Shown here piece after piece: positions 60,144 to 64,000 of a stretch of 64,000 nucleotides of DNA. A program made the position numbers and the translations under genes. The notes beneath the pieces were generated by a model. That model was not told the DNA's origin and ran no database searches. It saw only the letters and a list, made by a program, of their open reading frames with translations. The DNA is from an uncultured Oscillospiraceae bacterium (lineage in GTDB: Bacteria > Bacillota > Clostridia > Oscillospirales > Oscillospiraceae). The DNA is taken from assembly GCA_934646005.1 (NCBI GenBank), contig CAKUED010000001.1, positions 1 to 64,000 on the forward strand, read 5' to 3'. Positions within the stretch are counted from its first letter, which is position 1. Each line of letters begins with the position of its first letter.

Positions 60144-60750
60144 CCGGCTATGCCTAATCTCATTAAGATAAGCAACAGCACTGTAATCACAAACCTTCCC
60201 GAAGCCAGTTTCCCGCCGTCGCTGCTGCGTATGCTGTAGCACAAACGCTGGGGAATCGAAACTGCTTTCCGTGATTTGAAATGCACCCTTGCGCTGACGC
60301 ACTTTCACGCAAGAAAGCGCTCATTCATTATGCAGGAGATTTTTGCAAAAATGACGCTCTACAATTTTGCCTCCCTGCTTCGGCTGCACCCCCGATTTGT
60401 GCAGCCAAAGGGGAAGTATTTCTACCGTGTGAACGCTGCTTTTGCCGCGCATATTGCACGGGAGTTCCTGCTCAGATTTGTATCTGCGGTCAATGTGGAG
60501 GCGTTGATCGCCAGTCTGCTGCTTCCTGTCCGGCCCGACCAGCACAAGCCAAGAAATATGCGGGCAAAACATCCAGCCTGCTTTCAGTACCGAATGATTT
60601 AATCTTCCCACACTCGTTTTCGCGGAGGAAACTCCGCGCTTTTGGCATACCCTTTTTGAAAATCTGCGCGTCTTGCGAAGCAGGTGCTGGGCTTTCCTCC
60701 CAGAGCCTGCATTTCTGGGGGCTCATCTTAATGAGATTAGGCTTAGCCGG
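60144..60750. mobile_element. internally deleted IS4-like element with 30-base inverted ends
   Basis: The ends 60144-60173 and 60721-60750 are inverted repeats of 30 bases with two mismatches (core CTAATCTCATTAAGAT). Between them only the C-terminal part of an IS4-type transposase remains, in the plus orientation. The N-terminal part, with the first catalytic Asp residues, is gone, so the copy cannot move by itself. No target duplication is visible at the edges. Confidence 0.7.
60174..60602 (+). pseudogene. IS4-family transposase, C-terminal remnant
   Basis: In one frame: STVITNLPEASFPPSLLRML, a TAG stop at 60237-60239, then HKRWGIETAFRDLKCTLAL, THFHARKRSFIMQEIFAKM and YFYRVNAAFAAHIAREFLL. 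RWGIETAFRDLK is the Y-(2)-R-(3)-E-(6)-K region of IS4 transposases, and the TAG stands where the family has Tyr. So one nonsense change plus loss of the N-terminal two thirds inactivates it. It ends in an ochre stop at 60602. Confidence 0.78.
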
Positions 60751-60789
60751 AGGTTTTGACTTGTTCTGCGCCCTGGAAAGCAGCGCCAC

Positions 60790-62526
60790 TCAAAGTTCCT
60801 TTGGCATCTGCCAGCCGTCAATGTCGGTGTGCAGCAGGTGGTGCGCGCGCTCGGACAGCGGCTTTCCGAGATACTCTTTGTAAAGCGCCTGCACGTCGCG
60901 GTTTTCATGCGAGAAACGAAGGGACATCTCGTGGTCAAGCCTCCACAGGACGTTGCCGCGCGCCTCTGCGCACTCCTCGCCGTCGTGGATCGGCTGACCG
61001 CCGCCGCCTGCGCAGCCGCCGGGGCACGCCATGACCTCCACGAAGTCATACTGCACACGGCCGGAGGCGATCGCCTCCATCAGTCTTCTTGTGTTGCCAA
61101 GGCCGCTGACTACCGCCGTGCGGACCGTGCCTGCACCGGGAATGTCGAAGCTCGCTTCCTTCCAGCCCTGTATGCCGCGCACAGCAGTAAAGGCATCGGG
61201 GTCCGGATTTTCACCGATCACAAGATAATACGCGCTGCGAAGCGCCGCGTCCATGACGCCGCCGGTCACGCCGAAGATCACCGCCGCGCCCGTGCCGGAG
61301 CCGAGCGGACTATCAAAGCCGCTTTCCTCCAGCGCCGCCGGATCGATCATGGAGCAGCGGAGCATCCGCACGAGCTCACGCGTGGTGATGACCACATCGA
61401 CATCGGGGTCGCCGCACGCATCCTTCATCGTCGGAAGCGCCGCCTCCGCCTTTTTGGACGTGCACGGCATGACGGAGATGACGCGGATATGAGCCGGGTC
61501 AATGCCGGCCTTCTCTGCGAAATAGCTCTTGGCCACTGCGCCGAACATCTGCTGCGGCGATTTCGCCGTGGACAGATTTCTCGCAAACTGCGGGAACTGC
61601 CCCTTTACGAACCGCACCCAGCCGGGGCAGCAGGAGGTGAACATCGGCCAGGGATACGCATCCTTATGCGTAAAGCGCTCAACGAACTCGCTGCCCTCCT
61701 CCATGATCGTGAGGTCGGCGCTGAAATTGGTGTCGAATACATAATCAAAGCCCAGCTCCCGCAGTGCGGCCGCCAGAACGCCCGGCGTCGCCTGCTCCGG
61801 CGTCAGACCGAAATACTCCGTCCACGCCGCGCGGACAGCAGGCGCGACCTGCACAACAGTCGTCAGCTCCGGGTCTGCCAGCATACGGTAGACATGGTCG
61901 GTGTCGTCGCGCTCCTCGAGCGCGCCGACGGGACAGTGGGTCACGCACTGACCGCAATAGGTGCAAAGAGAGGTTGAAAGTCTGTCGGCACTTGCCGTGC
62001 CGACGGTCGTCCGTGAGCCGGTGCCGACCAGATCCCAGATATGGACGCCCTGCATCTTATCGCAGACCTGCACGCAGCGCATACACTTGATGCAGCGATT
62101 TTCAAAGCGCAGAATGGGCGCGGAATAATCGACCGTCGCCGGGCGCAGCTTTTTCTGATAGGGCGCGCCGAGCAGATTATAGTCGTTGGCGAGCTTCTGC
62201 AGCTTGCAGTTGCCGCTGCGCGTACACTTGACGCAGTTGACCTCGTGCTGGCTGAGCAGGAGCTGGAGATTGACGCGGCGCGTCATGCGCACCTTCTGGG
62301 AGTTCGTGTGGACGACCATGCCCTCATGCACCTCGTTGTCGCACGCGGCAACGAGCGTATCCTGCCCCTCGACCTCGACCATGCAGATGCGGCAGGCGCC
62401 GATCTCGTTGAGCTCCTTGAGATAGCAGAGCGTTGGAATGTCGATATTCACCGCGCGTGCGGCATCCAGAATACTTGTCCCCTCCGGGACACGAACGGTT
62501 TTTCCGTTGATCGTGAGCGTTACCAT
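60790..62526 (-). CDS. hydA: [FeFe]-hydrogenase catalytic subunit
   Basis: Reduces protons to H2 or the reverse at an H-cluster. In order over 578 residues: a 2Fe-2S domain (CRICMVEVEG region), the His-Cys3 cluster HEVNCVKCTRSGNC, two 4Fe-4S motifs (CIKCMRCVQVC and CTYCGQCVTHC), then the H-cluster motifs FTSCCPGW, VMPCTSKKAEA and VEVMACPGGCAGGGGQP. This is the modular layout of clostridial hydrogenases and of HydA in electron-bifurcating complexes. The start follows GGGAGGGAGG and overlaps the upstream flavoprotein by 7 bases, so the two act together. No signal peptide, so cytoplasmic. Confidence 0.96.
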   Translation of the reverse strand: MVTLTINGKTVRVPEGTSILDAARAVNIDIPTLCYLKELNEIGACRICMVEVEGQDTLVAACDNEVHEGMVVHTNSQKVRMTRRVNLQLLLSQHEVNCVKCTRSGNCKLQKLANDYNLLGAPYQKKLRPATVDYSAPILRFENRCIKCMRCVQVCDKMQGVHIWDLVGTGSRTTVGTASADRLSTSLCTYCGQCVTHCPVGALEERDDTDHVYRMLADPELTTVVQVAPAVRAAWTEYFGLTPEQATPGVLAAALRELGFDYVFDTNFSADLTIMEEGSEFVERFTHKDAYPWPMFTSCCPGWVRFVKGQFPQFARNLSTAKSPQQMFGAVAKSYFAEKAGIDPAHIRVISVMPCTSKKAEAALPTMKDACGDPDVDVVITTRELVRMLRCSMIDPAALEESGFDSPLGSGTGAAVIFGVTGGVMDAALRSAYYLVIGENPDPDAFTAVRGIQGWKEASFDIPGAGTVRTAVVSGLGNTRRLMEAIASGRVQYDFVEVMACPGGCAGGGGQPIHDGEECAEARGNVLWRLDHEMSLRFSHENRDVQALYKEYLGKPLSERAHHLLHTDIDGWQMPKEL

Positions 62527-64000
62527 CGTTCGATCCTCCCTCCCTTGAAGATGCCGTAGCCAAAGTGGTCGCAGCGCAGGCAGCGGCCGCTCTCGGCGCA
62601 GGCTTCCTCGTGCGTCATGCCGCATTCGATGTCTTCAAAATCGCATTTACGCTGGGCGGCCTCGCGCTCTTTCGTATTGACGCGCCCGCGCGCGGGGCAG
62701 ACGTCCAGATGCGGCGTGGGGATCACTACATCCGTGCGGATCTCATGGTGGAAGCCGAGCTGCTCGTCGATATTCGCCGCCGCGACCTTACCTGCCGCGA
62801 TCGCGCGGATGGCGGTGGCAGGACCTGTCACACAGTCGCCGCCGGCAAAGACGTTTTCCATATTGTCGATCTGGCTGGAGCTTTCCGCCATAAACGTGCC
62901 TCTTCGGATGGGAATGCCGGTCTGCTCAAAGCCCGCGATCTCCACGCCCTGCCCGATGGCAACGACGATCACATCCGCCGGGATGCGCTCCTCGGGCTGG
63001 TCTGCCGTCTCCGGGCGGGGCCTTCCGGCCTTGTCGGCAAGGCCGATGATCTGCGGCTGCACCCAGAGGGCGACTGCCTCGCCCGCTTCGTTCGCCTCGA
63101 TGCGAACAGGCGCACAGAGCTCGCGGATCTCCGCGCCCTCGGCGATCGCGCCCTGCACCTCGTCGGGCAGCGCGGTCATATCCGCGATCCGGCGGCGATA
63201 GACGCACGTCACGCTCTCAGCGCCCAGACGCACTGAGCTTCTCGTCACATCCATCGCCACATTGCCGCCGCCAATGACCACGACGCGCTTGCCGGTGAAG
63301 TCCGGCATGACGTCGTCGCCGATGGCACGCAGCATCTCCACGGCGGACATGACATTTTTGCTGTCCTCGCCGGCAATGCCCGTTTTCTTGTCCGTATGTG
63401 CGCCGATGGCGACATAAAGGCAGTCGTAATCCTTGTGGAGCTGCTCGAAGGAAACGTCCTTTCCGACTGTCACGCCGGTATGTACCTCGACGCCGGTGGA
63501 CAAAATGGACTCGATCTCCGCGTCAAGCTTTTCACGCGGGAAGCGGTAGGCAGGGATGCCGTAGCGGAGCATACCGCCAAGCTGCTTCTTCTCCTCAAAA
63601 ATGGCGACACCGTGACCCATCAGGCGCAGATAATAGGCGCACGACAGACCGCTCGGACCGCCGCCGATGATCGCAACGCGCCTGCCGGTCGCTTCCGCGC
63701 ATTCCGGGTTCGGAACATCGCCTGCGTGATCGACCGCGTAGCGCTTGAGCCCGCGGATGTTGATGGGCGCGTCCATCATATTGCGGCGGCAGCGCGCCTC
63801 GCACGGGTGCTCGCAGATGTATGCGCAGGCGGTCGGCATGGGGTTATCCTTGCGGATGAGGCGCACGGCGTCGGCATACCGCCCCTCGCGCACCAGCGCA
63901 ACATAGCCCGGCACGTCCACGCCGGCGGGACACAGCGACACGCACGGCACGGGGTTTTGCAGCGAGGCAAGGCAGCGGTGATACTTCACATGGTTGACAT
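62520..64000 (-). CDS. GltD-like FAD/NAD(P) oxidoreductase with 4Fe-4S sites, 5' end cut off
   Basis: At least 493 residues; the frame stays open to the window edge, so the true start lies outside (a GTG at 63989 is the only start codon near it). An N-terminal Cys-rich region (CVSLCPAG, CAYICEHPCEARCRR) is like the small subunit of glutamate synthase and NfnB. Then come the FAD loop VAIIGGGPSGLSCAYYLR, the NAD(P) loop VVVIGGGNVAMDVTRSS and VFAGGDCVTGPATAIRAI. A further Cys set (CDFEDIECG, CLRCDHFG) ends it. Preceding hydA by overlap, it probably passes electrons between NAD(P)H and the hydrogenase. Confidence 0.85.
   Translation of the reverse strand, partial: VNHVKYHRCLASLQNPVPCVSLCPAGVDVPGYVALVREGRYADAVRLIRKDNPMPTACAYICEHPCEARCRRNMMDAPINIRGLKRYAVDHAGDVPNPECAEATGRRVAIIGGGPSGLSCAYYLRLMGHGVAIFEEKKQLGGMLRYGIPAYRFPREKLDAEIESILSTGVEVHTGVTVGKDVSFEQLHKDYDCLYVAIGAHTDKKTGIAGEDSKNVMSAVEMLRAIGDDVMPDFTGKRVVVIGGGNVAMDVTRSSVRLGAESVTCVYRRRIADMTALPDEVQGAIAEGAEIRELCAPVRIEANEAGEAVALWVQPQIIGLADKAGRPRPETADQPEERIPADVIVVAIGQGVEIAGFEQTGIPIRRGTFMAESSSQIDNMENVFAGGDCVTGPATAIRAIAAGKVAAANIDEQLGFHHEIRTDVVIPTPHLDVCPARGRVNTKEREAAQRKCDFEDIECGMTHEEACAESGRCLRCDHFGYGIFKGGRIERW

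Noticed and set aside
59982..60239. A possible small gene downstream of the tRNA.
   Set aside because: Its second half is the IS4 transposase frame ending at the nonsense codon; the first half has no ribosome site or match.

Overview
The window reads as chromosome of a high-G+C, spore-forming member of the class Clostridia, most like the gut Oscillospiraceae/Ruminococcaceae. This rests on the Firmicutes S10-spc-alpha ribosomal order with the KOW-protein/infA/rpmJ block, a SpoVAC protein, S-layer-homology (SLH) anchoring, lipoprotein leaders ending in a lipobox, strong AGGAGG ribosome sites with some GTG and TTG starts, and an [FeFe]-hydrogenase. The genus assignment is inference.

Layout. 1-12445: the S10-spc-alpha ribosomal operon from the end of rplV to rplQ, with secY, adk, map, infA and rpoA, interrupted by an unusual 391-base gap between rpsN and rpsH. 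12448-18421: spoVAC, a PfkB-type sugar kinase, an AEC transporter, a small hypothetical, D-Ala-D-Ala ligase, a DUF1934 protein, a uridine-phosphorylase-type enzyme and an azoreductase-like flavoprotein. 18446-26470: promoter, cobalamin riboswitch with its own terminator, and a 2532-residue secreted SLH protein built of four GLUG beta-helix blocks and a transcobalamin-like domain. 26481-34829: a nucleoside locus (BMP-type binding protein, ABC ATPase, two permeases, two nucleoside hydrolases) facing an adenosine-deaminase-like gene. 34829-37915: a cysteine hydrolase, then a MarR / serine-palmitoyltransferase-like / SDR operon. 37981-38405: six palindromic repeat units. 38563-46930: a maltodextrin/starch locus (cre-like operator, sugar ABC binding protein and two permeases, LacI regulator, malQ, glgP). 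46931-59568: mixed housekeeping genes (lipase-like hydrolase, a LysA-fold protein lacking its cofactor lysine, coaX, phosphoesterase, a three-gene unknown cluster, tagO/wecA-type transferase, trpS, gltX, GNAT, D-aminoacylase, exonuclease). 59589-60750: tRNA-Arg(CCG), a duplicated tRNA 3' end and an internally deleted IS4-like element. 60790-64000: an [FeFe]-hydrogenase and an upstream GltD-like flavoprotein that runs off the right edge.

How it fits together. The nucleoside importer, nucleoside hydrolases, deaminase and phosphorylase would let the cell scavenge nucleosides for base and ribose. The maltodextrin importer, MalQ and GlgP would feed imported alpha-glucans to glucose-1-phosphate. 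The hydrogenase/flavoprotein pair would dispose of reducing equivalents as H2.

The most promising candidate for something undescribed is the B12-riboswitch-controlled giant surface protein, which I read as a possible cell-surface corrinoid-capture protein. Second is the MarR/SPT-like/SDR operon, which could make sphingoid-type or other alpha-oxoamine lipids, unusual in this lineage. Also notable are a family of palindromic intergenic elements (near 3283, 46931 and 49625) and a LysA-like protein that appears to be a pseudoenzyme.
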